From NCBI GenBank assembly GCA_030686995.1, contig CM060697.1, positions 103,043,272-103,107,271 on the forward strand: 64,000 bases of DNA, written 5' to 3'. The translations under genes were made by a program, and so were the position numbers. The notes beneath the pieces are model-generated. The model did no database searches. It had not been told where the DNA came from and was given only the letters and a program-made list of their open reading frames with translations. The DNA comes from Artemisia argyi. Taxonomy: Eukaryota > Streptophyta > Magnoliopsida > Asterales > Asteraceae. This document shows, piece after piece, positions 47,392 through 59,352 of the stretch (its first letter is position 1; each line of letters opens with the position of its first letter).

Positions 47392-48857
47392 TAATACAAT
47401 GTAAAAAAAGACAATTGTTGTTATCATATGTTGGTTACATTGTTTTAAAGACACATAAATGTGTCTAATAAGTAAATTAAAGGGAAATTTGCAAAACTAA
47501 CGTCGAAGATGACCCTTATTTTCAATTTAACTCAACTTTGTAACATATTGCTAAAACTAAGACACCGAATCACGTTTTGCTGAGTTTGTAACATATTGAT
47601 GTCGAAGATGACCCTTTTGCACCTACTGCACAACTATTTCTCCTATATTTATCACTAGCCAAAAGACCAGTGAAATTCACGGGTATTTTAAAGAAACATG
47701 ACAAAAACAATTCAAAAAATAAATCTTTCTATGAGATTCCAGGTATTCTATAGTTTCTTCCCGTGTCAATTGCCAATTCTTGGTCATTGAAATTCATGGC
47801 CGATTCGGATAGATAATGACTTATATTAAAGTTTATTTTAGAAAAAACCACATTAGTATAAGCAATATTAGTATAAGCAATTGTATAATATAACGTTGTT
47901 ACTAATGAAACACGTGTTATATTAAACACGTAAGTCAAATAACCAAAAAATAACATAAACTTTCTTAAGGGCATATTCTAGTTTTTGTTCTTGACGAGCT
48001 TGTTTTTGTCGCGAGCATCATATCGTGTGTTAATTCATTTGTGGACATCTCTTTAGTTGATCATAAGTAATCAATTAGATACATGAAGTATCTCCAAACC
48101 ATTAGATATACATATATTGAATTTAGAAAAGGCAATACTTAATCACGTTTGATTTTATAATAGTACACAAGTGTTTCACTAAACTTATAATTGCATGAAG
48201 AAAAATGTACCATTAGCAACTTCTAATAGATATTTAACGAATGCATTATATTTTTCACTTGTGATGAAGCAAACCATTTCGTTCAACGAATGCATTGGTA
48301 TGTAAAAAGCGGCAGATAAACCCCAACACATTCTCGTTTTTAGAATGCACAATGTTTGCAAAAACAAAAAAGGAAGTAGATGAGCTAATAAAGAATCAAT
48401 AACATGACATGGAATTCGACACAATAGATGATCATAATAAGCATTTATAATCACTCACATCTTAACATAACCAAACAAAAAGGAGGTGTTTCACATAATC
48501 CTTCCTCAAACTTAAGTTTTGTCTTAAAAGATTCATATAAGATTTCTCTGTCAGAGTTCATGATAAATACTTATCTAACGAATCATATCTGATTTGTAAA
48601 AATCATATATGATTCTTAAAATTCACATATGATTTGATTCTAACGAATCACATATGATTTTTATAAATCACATATGATTTTTCTGGGCAGAAATTTTGAA
48701 AAAAAAAAAAGTTCGTCGAAAAAAAATCGTCGAAAGTATAAAACAATGCATGTTATAGAAAAATAATTTAATTCTCGTTGCGATGGTTTCTTTTTTTTTT
48801 CGCGTAACGATTTATGGTTTGCGAGATATTTAATTTTAAAAAAAATGGTGACAGTTT

Positions 48858-48897
<40 letters not shown>

Positions 48898-49287
48898 TTT
48901 GATAAAAAAAAATGAGTGGCTAAGAATGGTTCATTAAATATGAGTTCTATATTAATTTTTTGGCTAGATGCATATACTTTTAGCTTCATTCCATACATTG
49001 CCTTAGAGCATTGGGTGTGGTGGTGTCATGGCTTAAAGCCGTGGCCCAAAAAGTGTTATCACATCAGCAAAAATCTCCACGACACCAGAAATCTCACGGC
49101 ACCACATTTTGGCTATAACCGCTGGCACCAGAAATTCTGGTGCCGTCGGCCATTTTTTTTTTCTTTTACATAAAATAACATATAAACAATATAAACTAAA
49201 ATAAACTTCATTAATTAAAAAAACACATTACATTTAAAAAAAATGCATAAAATTAAAAACCTAGTACATAAACATAGAAATAAAAGC
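47392..49287. other. Intergenic DNA downstream of the neprosin gene
   Basis: No gene is supported. A cluster of CATATGATT palindromes lies at 48577-48684, a T-run near 48859-48895, and a GC-richer segment at about 49004-49160 begins TTAGAGCATTGGGTGTGG, which may be one end of the Harbinger element. Its partner end was not found. Confidence 0.5.
48577..48684. repeat. Cluster of CATATGATT near-palindromes
   Basis: About six copies of AATCATATATGATT / AATCACATATGATTT occur within 108 bp, some perfectly self-complementary. They lie in AT-rich DNA and may come from a MITE or simple-repeat growth. Confidence 0.7.
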
Positions 49288-50489
49288 CTAATACTCGTCG
49301 GTAGGATACTTTGCCCAGATTCGAGCTTGCTGTGCTTTCACAACCGCCGCGTTGACCGGATCCATCTTGCTTATATCCATTTGTAGCACGCGCATCTCCT
49401 CGGCAATCTTTTGAGATTCATATAAAGTAACTCGAGCGAGTGACTCTCGTTCGAGAACATCCATCTTTGTCTTGCGGTCTAACTCGTATTGTTGTTGCAA
49501 CATTTCTTGAAACATTGTCGGTTTGAACTGGAACTAGCGGTCAAGTTTGACGAATGTTGACTCTTAGAAACCAGGTACATGGCCTCCGGCCGTGGCAAAA
49601 CGTCGGGTCCAAAATGCTCGGGCTCCTCGTTCGTGGGCCGAAGACGGTTACGCCTTGCCAAAGTCGAGTCGGGATTTTTCCTCCTGTGCTTGTCTTTCAA
49701 AAACTCCCAAGCGCTCATGTGCTTAAAGTCATAACCCGTTTTTTTTAAACAATATGTGAAAACGGGTCATAAAATCTCTATCATTCTCTCCACTCATAAC
49801 GGCCGTTTCATCCACCACCGTATTCCACTTTTTGATATCTTTATTCATTGGAGTCCACTTTCCCATCAGCATGTTTTTGGTACGAATATTATAGTTGAGT
49901 TTCTTGTCTTCCTTGTTGTATGCGTTGAGCACTTTGTACCAAAATATATCCCTTTGTTGATCCACACCCGTTTTTGGATCCTCCGAAACTTGAATGAAAC
50001 ACTCCGCAAAGATATACTCCTCATATTGGGTCCAAAAAGTGCGAGGTTGTTGGGACGGGACCACATCTTCGTCAACTTCTTTGTCTTTGTCTTTGTCTTG
50101 GTTGGTTTTCTTTGTCTTCGTCTTTGTCTTTGGCTTCTCGACATCGTCTTTGACCTTGATTTTTTTGTGGCCGGGGTCGGGACCACTTCTTCTTCTTCTT
50201 AGTCATCGTCATTGATGTCTTCGTCAACTAGATGGTAGGATGCATGGTCCGAATTTGGTTGGGAACGGGTGGCTTGGTTTGTTTATTGAGTTTGAGTAAA
50301 TTGATTATATTGTTGTTGTTCTTGTAATTTCCATGGACTATATAGTGTTAGTTCTTCGGGATTCATATATGGGTTTTGGAATGAGGGAAAGTAACCCGAT
50401 TGAGAAGACGAGCTTGACATTTGGTTAGGATGCATTTGGTTCATCGGGTCGTTTAGCATGTTGTTAATCCATTTTTGGTTGAGATTCAT
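49288..50489 (-). pseudogene. PIF/Harbinger-associated Myb/SANT-like ORF, frameshifted
   Basis: Pieces on the minus strand keep the order of plant Harbinger accessory proteins: a Gln/Asn/Ser-rich start (50489-50283), a Myb/SANT-like helix region (RTFWTQYEEYIFAECFIQVSED ... IFWYKVLNAYN, 50064-49729), the WEFLKDKHRR motif (49718-49479) and a C-terminal coiled coil (QQYELDRKTKMDVLERE, 49515-49288). A stop and at least two frameshifts separate them. Such proteins pair with a DDE transposase, which is absent here. In databases they are often mislabelled as glutathione transferase or NAM-associated proteins. Confidence 0.65.
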
Positions 50490-51010
50490 TTTGGATGGCA
50501 AAAAGATAATAGAAGTAGAGATAAGAAAGTGTGTGTGAAGAATGAAATAATAAAGGGTTATTTATAAGGTTTCTTGGGATTAAATTTTTTTATTTATAAA
50601 TGTTAAATGGGAAAAAGTTGATAAAAATGGGTATGTTAATACGAATATCGTCTAAAAACGTTATTTATATTTTACAATCTTTGCTAAGTTTTGTTAACGA
50701 CAAAGTACAAACTTTAGTTTTTAGTAAATCACAACTTTAGTTTTAGTCTTGCATAACTAGACTTTACTTTCTACATTTGCATTTTACATTAGACATAACA
50801 TCTTCATATTACTAAAAATAGAAAATGTAATATGACATCATAGCTTACATCATGTGCATTTATAGAAAGCTTAATAAATCTAGTAGTTGACTTTCCATAA
50901 AGATCTCTTACACATTTGGATAGTCTCTTACTCAATCCATAGTGTGTTGACTTATAGAAACATGATTTGACATTGCTTGACATGGAAAGATCTCTTGTAA
51001 GCTTTGACTG

Positions 51011-51104
51011 TCAGACCCTGGCGGAACCTTGGGGGTACAAGGGCGGAACCCTTGTTTTGGTTCCGCCAGATCCGCCAATGGTCTGATGTGTTTGGGTATA
51101 AATA
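51011..51104 (+). promoter_or_regulatory. GC-rich hairpin and TATA box of the decayed copia LTR
   Basis: CTGGCGGAACC (51018-51028) pairs perfectly with GGTTCCGCCAG (51059-51069); TCAGACC/GGTCTGA (51011-51017, 51080-51086) forms an outer stem, and AAGGG/CCCTT an inner one. TATAAATA follows 10 bp later (51097-51104). Confidence 0.75.
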
Positions 51105-51785
51105 CCAAGTCACTTACAAGAGATCAATTGATGACTTAGAAATATAATTTACACATATACTCTCTTCTAACTCAGTAACAACTCACTTGTGTGATTCTCT
51201 TATGTAGAAAGGAAGTTCACAAGTTCATTCAAGAAGTTACAAGTTTCAACTCAACGTTGCAAGACTTGTTAACATTAGCAATTTGTAAACTTAGTGTAGT
51301 TTATACTTCATTTGATTGTATATATTCAGGGGTGATTGGTTAGTATTTTAGGCCTTAAAATACATAGTGTGTAGGGAGTGGTTGTACCCGTGTAAAAGAA
51401 CTCGACATCTAGCTTAGTGTCAGAAATAGTGGAAAGGCAACATTAGGTTGGTTCTACCTTGAACTAGGACCCGGTATCTAGCTTTGTACCGGATAAAGTG
51501 TAAGCAACGATTGTAAAGGTTTCTCCACCGGTGAAAGGAGCTTTTTAAATAGTGCTTGAAGCTCTCGAGTTGGAAACTCGGGGCGTGGAGTAGGGCAAGG
51601 AAAAAGAGTCCTTGTAGCCGAACCACGATAAACAATCGTGTCATGGTTTGATAGTTTCTTTCTTTATACTTGCATATTAATTATCATTAATTAGTTAGAA
51701 TCGTTGATTACACGTAAAGCTTTTCAAAGATAATTAAAGTTAAAAAGCGGTAAACTATTCAACCAGCCTTCTAGTTTTCCACAAT

Positions 51786-51799
51786 TGGCATCAAGAGCT
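51786..51799 (+). other. Primer-binding site of the decayed copia element
   Basis: TTGGCATCAAGAGC is an initiator Met-type PBS with two changes from TTGGTATCAGAGC. It lies two bases after the LTR end. Confidence 0.6.
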
Positions 51800-51851
51800 A
51801 CGTTACTCAAGATCTTTAAAATATATTGTATTTTAAAACTTGGATTGATCC

Positions 51852-52868
51852 ATGGATTTTGAAAATCTCAAAGAAGGGCAATCTATTTTAAAGGCCACCG
51901 CTCTTTGAAAAAGAAAATGGAAAAGTAAATTTGAAAACTAGGTTAAATCAATTGATCAAGATCTTTGGCATGTTATTTCCATTGGTAATTTTAAACTAAC
52001 AAAAACAAGATTTGAAAATCAAGATGACTATCTAAAATTTGATAAAAACACTAAAGCTAAGATAATGATCTATAAAGTTTTACCAAAGATTGAATATGAA
52101 AGAGTATAGTTTAGACAAATGACTAATGATATTTGGAAAAATATATTAAACTTTCATCATGAAAAATGTTAAGTCAAAGTTGATCAATTTGATTTTATAC
52201 ATGAGTTAGTAATATTAGAAAAACTAATTGATAGACATTTAGTTGAAAGTAATACAAGTACTACGAGTTTAAATGTTTTCAATGAAAGTATTAGTGACAA
52301 AGAAAACATGTGTCAAGCTCAAAGAAGATTCTTATACGAATCATGGAGTGACAAGGACGAAGAAGATTACAACTATCCGGTTTGTGTTTGTCTTTTTGTT
52401 ACACCAACAAGTAAGGTACATTTTAAAACCAAACACTTTTGCTTTGACACATTAATCCTAAAGTTTTCTAAACTAGAAAATGAGTCTAAACTTTTATGTA
52501 ACATGGACCTAAAAACTATCTTTAACAATAAACCTTCAAAATCCCTTGTGAATAAATTTGAAAAAGAAATAATGTTAGAAGATAAAATGTCTAGACTTGA
52601 AAGTAATGTTGAAATTGATCTAGGATGTATAATATGTCTAGATTATAAACATGAAATTTAAAGACAAAATGAAAAGGGAATAATGTTAGCTAAGTTTGAA
52701 GAAAGCTTATAATCTCTTGAAAGATTGTTGAAAAGTCAAAAGTTACTTAGAGATAAAACCGGATTAGGATTTAACTCGAATGCATCGTCAACAAGTAAAA
52801 CAAAGCAAGTAAAGTTTGTTAAGCCTAGAAGATTTAGATGTAACTCAATCTCTAATAGAAACTTATGA
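51852..52868 (+). pseudogene. Copia gag remnant
   Basis: An ATG at 51852 starts a recognisable copia gag (SIDQDLWHVI, then AKIMIYKVLPKIEYERV) with several stops (about 51908, 51943, 52107). Further on a longer open part (52308-52661) contains FLYESWSDKDEED, a motif following the gag zinc knuckle in related proteins, and then Lys/Glu-rich coiled coil. The knuckle itself is lost. Confidence 0.6.
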
Positions 52869-53460
52869 TAAAAGGATTAAGGATATCATGTTTCTTATGT
52901 TTATCTAACCTCCTTGGATTTATGAGTAATTGAGTTTCCAAGCTTTCCTACAAGTCAAAGATAAAACACTTTTTGTTTTTCTTCTTGGTTGCTTCTCTTT
53001 GGAACTTAAAAGGTACGCGTTATTCAAACTTGCCTATTGTTATCTCATGTTGTTAGCATTAAGAATTATCGTGTGTAGTACTAGTAATCCATACCTTTAA
53101 TTGTTCTTTCTTTAGTAAGTTATAACGAGGATTAGATCCTCTGTGATCAAAGAATTTCCACATTACAACGAATAGGAGATATAAGGTGCTTCAGCTCTTT
53201 AAAAACTTTCAGGAATAGACACGAGAAACTTTTGAGTGAGTCTCACTTAATACTTGTCTACAAGTGAAATAACTAAGAATCTCCTAAGTGATAAGATAAC
53301 CAACACTTTTGTGATACTTGCAAATTTAGTATAACAAAACACTTCACAAATGTTTGTAATATAACATCTTTTGATACTATACCTTATATTTTCAATCGTG
53401 TCCTAAGTCAACCACTCTTGTAATTAACTTTCATATAGAATGTACAAGGGTAATAAAGCA

Positions 53461-54480
53461 CATTAGAATACGTTAGGATCGTTGGGAGAAAATGCTTTAT
53501 AAACATCAAGGATTTGCACATCTAATTTGACCCATAGTCATATGAAGATGTATCTCTTGGACATTTACAAAACAACAAAACTCATAGTGTTTTAAATAAA
53601 GAAACCTAAAAAGTCAAGGAGTTGTTAAATTTAACATTCGACGAATGACCACCTCCTTCTAAGACATCACCTTTGGTAGATGATGACTTAGTCGAAAGTC
53701 CAACGATATTAAGAAAAGAAAGTTAAGAAAAATAACAAGGAAGATGAACTATTAAAAAGTGAAATTATAAATGTCAAAACATTAAGGACAAAAGTTCAAA
53801 ATTAAAATAACATCTTTTATCGTGTGTCAGACATTGAATTAAGTAATATAGACAAGGTCAAAACTTGAATCATGAGTCATATTTGTGATTAAACAAATTT
53901 GATAAAAATAGTTTTTGGACATTGGAGTAAAACAACAATTGAAATATAATAGATCTTTCAAAATAGATAAAGAGGATGTAGAGTTAATCTATGAAAGACT
54001 TTTTGATAATTTAAGCAAGCAAGCTCCAAAAGAAAGGAACAATCACCCAAAGACATTCCTAGTCATTCACAAGTACACAATGATTTAGTTTTATATAACT
54101 TATCAAGAATGAGATTAGTGAATCCGTAGATAAAACTAAAACATAGAGAAATGTTTGGAAGTTTACTTGTTCTCACAACAAATAGATCCAACATTGTGTT
54201 TAGTACTTTTCTATGTGCTCGTTTTAGAAATGATCCTAAAACAATTCATTCTGAAGAGATTATTTGAATACATCAAAAGGTACTACACCTCTAGGATTAT
54301 GGTATCCCAAAGGAACGGGAATAGAAACCATAGTGTATGCCAACTCGGACTATGCCAGTACTTAAGTTGATAGAAAAAGCACAAATGGTACTTGTACTTT
54401 TACACTTTCTTACTCAATGAGTCTCTAAGAAGCTTGAGGCTCTCAAATTAGCATCGGATGAGAAAGCATGTCAACAATCT
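53461..54480 (+). pseudogene. Copia pol remnants (integrase end, RNase H)
   Basis: At 53464-53700 a decayed integrase C-terminal part is followed by a segment recognisable as PLVDDDLVESP. Around 54225-54440 pieces of RNase H can be traced in changing frames. RT is mostly missing, and stops and indels occur every few codons. Confidence 0.5.
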
Positions 54481-54909
54481 CCGTTAGAATAAGCAAACTC
54501 GCGCCAACAACAGGATTTCACTTATCGACATTTTCATTCTTTACTTCAACAAAGGAACCGTCAACAAAAATGAGTCATTAGATCATAAACCTCATCAACC
54601 TTCATTAATAGAGCATTTGGTTTATCAATATGCTCGACATCAGTAATAATCTAATCCAATGAGCTCTCAATTAACATACTGAGATCTATCATCATCGCCT
54701 TGGTAAAAATGTTCATTGAGGAACATTTCAACCACGAAAGTTTCGTACGATAACCACATTGTCAACATTTTCACAAAACCTCTTGAATAAGAATCATCCA
54801 TCCTTCTTAGACTTAGTTTAGGACTCATGTAACCTAAAACCATAATTCTGAACGTTAGAATTAAATCACAAAAATCAAAATAAATCATTTAAAATTTCCT
54901 ACTGATAAA

Positions 54910-54970
54910 CTGGCGGATCCCTTCGTCATAACGGGCGGAACCCTCTTTTTGGTTCCGCATGGTCCGTCAG
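54910..54970 (+). repeat. GC-rich hairpin 3' of the decayed copia pol
   Basis: An outer CTGGCGGA/TCCGTCAG (54910-54917, 54963-54970; one G-T pair) encloses GCGGAACC/GGTTCCGC (54935-54942, 54951-54958). It shares CTGGCGGA and GCGGAACCC with the LTR hairpin at 51011. Confidence 0.7.
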
Positions 54971-55316
54971 TTCTGTGGATCGTTTTTCTTTTGAATCATA
55001 AACCAAACACTCCCTAACTCATAACTATAACCCACAAACAGCCACCATTCACTTACAAACACTCACACCCTCGAAAATTAGGGCTCTTTATCAAGTAATC
55101 TCCTTGTTAATCATCATTGTAAGTTCCCTTTATATTAATTACATGTTTAATCCATGTCTAGGATTTCCACTAAATCACATAAACTAAAATCTTAGAGTTT
55201 ATGCACAAATTTGCTCATTCATGAAAAACCTTGGTCATGAACTAATCATATTTTCTCTTAGTTAGGAATTGCATCTTCTTAAATACTATCACGATTTGCC
55301 AAACACCCCAAGTAAA

Positions 55317-58300
55317 TGATGAGTGCTCAAACACTCATCATTTTTGGTCAAATCTGAACTGCAAAACATACAAAAACACTCAGAAATGCATCAAAATACT
55401 AAAAATATTTCAAAATTGTGTTTTATATGTTTTAGATGCAAAACGAGTAAAAATAGTTGAAAAACGTACAAAGTTTGCAAAATTGGCAGTTTCAGTCCCC
55501 CAACTTTCAAAAATTGGCAAAAATAGTCCCTGAGCACTTATTTGGAAAGAAAAGTCATCAAAGGTCATTTTGAAATCATAAGTTGTCATATTTAGTCCTT
55601 TGGTGAAAAATCTCAAAAGTTTTGGAAATTTACAAAATTAGTCCCTGGAGTTATGGAAAATTACAGATTTGGTCCCTGGTGGGGTATTTTTGAAAGGAAA
55701 ATCATTTTTTGTCCTTGAAAAATCAAAATGTGTCAAAAATGGTCCTTCGGTAAAATGTTTGTGGAAATTACATGTTTGGTCCCTGTACTTTGCAAACTTG
55801 TCAAAATTGGTCCCCGGGTATTTTTAAATGAAAAAATTATCATCATGGGTCCTTAGATAATTCAAGTATGGCAATTCCAACCCTTGGAAAAATATTTTGG
55901 AAAGTGACATTTTCAGCCTCATGTTTCAGTTAATTACATGAATGGTCCTTATTATTTTGAAACTTGAAATAAAACAAACCAAAGGGACTCCTTTTGTTAT
56001 TAACCCAAACCAAATACCAAACCCAATTCCCACCCATGATCCAATAACCTACCCCCCAAGCCCATCACCACAACCGGCCCACTCCCATACTAAATAAAAA
56101 TCCCACCCTGGTCGTTGACCAGGTCAAACCAACACCACCATCTCTTTCCTCCCACCTTTCCCGCTCCCTGGTCTCCCCCTTCCTCTTAACTTTTCACCAA
56201 ACCAAACCACCCTCATTAATAACTCTTCACCAACTAAACCAACCCCCCTCCTCAGCATTAAAAGCCCTTACCTAAACCACTCAAAACCTGCCAATGTGTT
56301 TTTTCCCGCCAAAACAGAAATCAAAGGCCATGATTGGTTTGCATCATCCAACGACCATAATTGGAGGTGGGAAAGAAAGAGAATTGCCCCAAGATTTATT
56401 TAAGTCAAGAAAAAGGGAAGGAAGGGACCAGTTAGTAGTAGGAGTAGTTTAGCTTAATTTTCATTAATGTCGAATTAGAGTAATTTAGCTTTCATAGTGT
56501 CTCAAAGTTGTAATCTGAGTCTTTTTATTGTAATTCCAAGTTTAATTAATCAAGTTTACAAGTTTATCTTAGTCAAGTTAATTTTTGCTCAAAATTGCTC
56601 TTAAATCCATTTTATATTGTTAAGTTGTTGAAATTAGTTGTTTACTGTTTTCTTGAGCTTATTAAAGCTTATTTATAAGCTTTGTAATGTTTAGAAAACC
56701 TTAAATTCAGTTATACATAAAAATCTCAAAAACATCAAAAATAGTTGAAAAATAAAAGAAAAATAAAAAAATCAGTTTCAATGAGGAAGGAAATCAAGAT
56801 GCTTGGGGACTTTGGATGTTTTATGGTTTAGAACTCCTTGGGGGAGTGATAGGTTTATGGTTTGATGCCCTGGTAACCCATCTCAGTTGGATGCTAATTG
56901 TAAGCTTCATCTCACTTCATTACATTTTACTGTAGCCTTTGGTAGCTCATTTGATTGTAGTATTTCTGTGTTTGTTTTGGTTTATTGCATCATTTGAGAT
57001 TGTTGTCTATCATTTTAGTAGTTCAAATCATAGCCTTGTTTCAAAAACCTAAAATCAGGTTGCATAAGGGACTGTTTGGATTAGTTATTTGTGTTGTGAT
57101 CTTGTTGTTCTATTGTTGTTATTTTTGCTTAAGTAGACTGCACTAGTGAACATTTGGTCATGTAAGCCTTGAAATCCATACCTCATTTGCAGAATAGTCA
57201 AAATCTTGGTTTTTGGCTTCACACAGTTAACTGTGTGGAAGATAGAAGCCATAAGACCTCAATTTAGTTTATAGCTTGTATCTTTAGCTTATAATAGGTT
57301 CAAAACTACTTATTACATGTTTCTTAACCAGTGGTGTTCAATCTAAAGTTCAAATAAGTCAAACTTTAAGTTCTCTTCAAAAGTTAAAATGTGCACCTTT
57401 TTCAGTTTTCTCAAAATGGAATGAATTTTCATGAATTGTGTATTTGATTTCAGAACTTGTGCTTTTGTGGAATGGTAGTCTACCAGCTATACTTTGATTT
57501 CCCACTTTCACTTAATTTTTAGTAATTTTTTCCTGGGTCCCACTCAGCCTCAAACAAGGCTGCAGGGCAAGCCTTCCCCTGCTGCAGCCATACAGTCACC
57601 ATCACCACCACTTGGTGGTGGTTTTCCAGCCACCACAGTGGTATCCAATACCACAACTTGGTCCATTTCAACCCCCCTCCTACCCTACTTTAGGAGTTGA
57701 CCATTGGTTTGACCCCTAGACCCCTGGGACCCACCTGAATCAACTCATTTTGCTTGTCCCTTTTCTGAGTACATGTTTGGTTTTTGGAGTAGCTTATTCA
57801 ACTTATTGGCTTATCCAATGGTTCCCACTTGCTTTTTCTAGCTTATTTTAGTTCATATAGCTTATTTACATCTTATTTCACCATTGTGGGCCCCCTAGCT
57901 GCCTACATCACCATTTTCCCTTGACAGTTGACCAAAGTCAACTGTCACTCAAATAAGCTTGTAATTTGCTTATTGTTAAGCTCCACAAAAGTTGTTTTTA
58001 TTAAAGTTTCATGTTTTTAGTTGTAAAATAGTTTTCCAAAAAGAAAATCTAGAAAAAACAATTTAATATTAAGTGATAGTTTCTATTTAATATAATTTAA
58101 ATTTTCATTTTCATTTTTATATTTTTATTAAGAACTTAGCATTTTTATATTTTTCTTAATTTCCTTTCATATTAAAGAATTTTTAATAATTTTCTCAGAT
58201 TTTTATTTTGTCATTTAGTATTAATTAGAATTAATATTAGTTTTATTAGTAATTAATTAATAATTAAGTTTTAAATAGCATAATTAGTTTTTATAAAGCA

Positions 58301-59054
58301 ACACCTAGTTTTTATATTTTTCCTAGCTTTTATATGTTATAAAACATTTTTAGGAATTTTTCTAGAATTTTTACTGTTCATTTGCTATTTTTTATAATTT
58401 AAATAGTTTAATTAGGTAATTAATGTTTAATTAGTAATTAATTAATAAGAAAACCATAAAAAGACAAAAATATTTATTTTTATTTTTTATACTTTCTTCA
58501 AGTTCAATTAGAGGTTTAGAAAATATTTTTGTAAGTTTTTAGTTTATTTTGTAACCTTTATCATTTTTAGTTTATTTTAAATTAGATTTAAAATAGTTTT
58601 AATTAATTAATTAGTGTTTAAATATTAAAATAATCATTTTAATAACTTTATTTTCATTTTAAATTTTCTTTTTGTCTTAGGTTTGTAAAAAAGGTCATTT
58701 TCACCCCCTGGGGGTTTTCAGATTTCAGTTTTCGCGTTTTATTTTGTACGTTTACGTTATTTAAAACGTAAACGTACGCTTTTTAAGTTTTAAACGTTTC
58801 TGGTTTTTCTACTTTTCCAGTCTTATTCAAATAGCCTATTTAAGCTATTTCATTGTAGATTCCTTAGTTAAATCATTCACAAACCCCTTTCTGTCCAAAT
58901 TCACCCGATCACACAACCATTTGAATACAATCCACACCTCGTCGGGACATAACGACCTGGTGATACCCTTTATTACCCGGAAGCATTGGTCTAGGCTATT
59001 TGACTTTGTTGACCATTCCTTGGTCAATATAAGTTGGTGGTTTAGCATCAATCA
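55317..59054 (+). repeat. 5' LTR (3.7 kb) of the long-LTR element
   Basis: It begins with the perfect hairpin TGATGAGTG-CTCAAA-CACTCATCA (55317-55340) and ends CATCAATCA. From 55490 to 55990 the module TTGGTCCCTG / TAGTCCTT recurs about eight times at 40-70 bp spacing. A 7-bp palindrome CCTGGTC-GTT-GACCAGG lies near 56107, and CACCACCA-CT-TGGTGGTG near 57600. The distal 800 bp are very AT-rich. No gene is seen; a 68-residue frame at 57494-57700 is not supported. Confidence 0.9.
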
Positions 59055-59058
59055 AATT

Positions 59059-59077
59059 TTGGCGCCGCTGCCGGGGA
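59059..59077 (+). other. Primer-binding site of the long-LTR element
   Basis: TTGGCGCCGCTGCCGGGGA lies 4 nt after the LTR end and matches the PBS of the other two gypsy-type elements. Confidence 0.8.
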
Positions 59078-59352
59078 GGCTGTGTGCGTATTTCAAACGG
59101 TTTTGCGTATTAGTGAACCTGGATATACATCCATTGTATATTTACCATCCTTTGTTCATATTTTCTTATTATAAAAACAAAACTGTTCCCGAAAACTTTT
59201 TAAATCAAGTTTTCGACGAACACAAAAACACAAAAACATTTTCTTTATCATTTGTACAAAATGTTTATTAAAAATCTCAAAAATATTCACCTTTACCCTA
59301 TCACATCTTTGATTCTTCATTCCTTACCCTCCCAAACCTTTCGACTCTTTCT

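Larger units (their letters stand above)
50680..54980 (+). mobile_element. Heavily decayed Ty1/copia element
   Basis: An LTR ending TTTTCCACA at 51783 is followed by the PBS-like TTGGCATCAAGAGC. The LTR start is uncertain (possibly TGCTAAG near 50680). Gag and pol remnants follow in the order gag, integrase end, RNase H, each full of stops. No 3' LTR is recognised before 55316, where another element begins. A GC-rich hairpin lies in the LTR (51011-51086) and another beyond the RNase H remnant (54910-54970). 54981-55316 holds nothing I can identify. Confidence 0.65.

Noticed and set aside
48185..48454. An 89-residue hydrophobic minus-strand frame downstream of the neprosin gene
   Set aside because: No recognisable family, no promoter or splice context; AT-rich chance frame is as likely.
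57494..57700. Short frame in the long LTR as a gene
   Set aside because: It lies within an LTR, has no ATG-proximal context or domain, and the 3' LTR counterpart lies outside the window.
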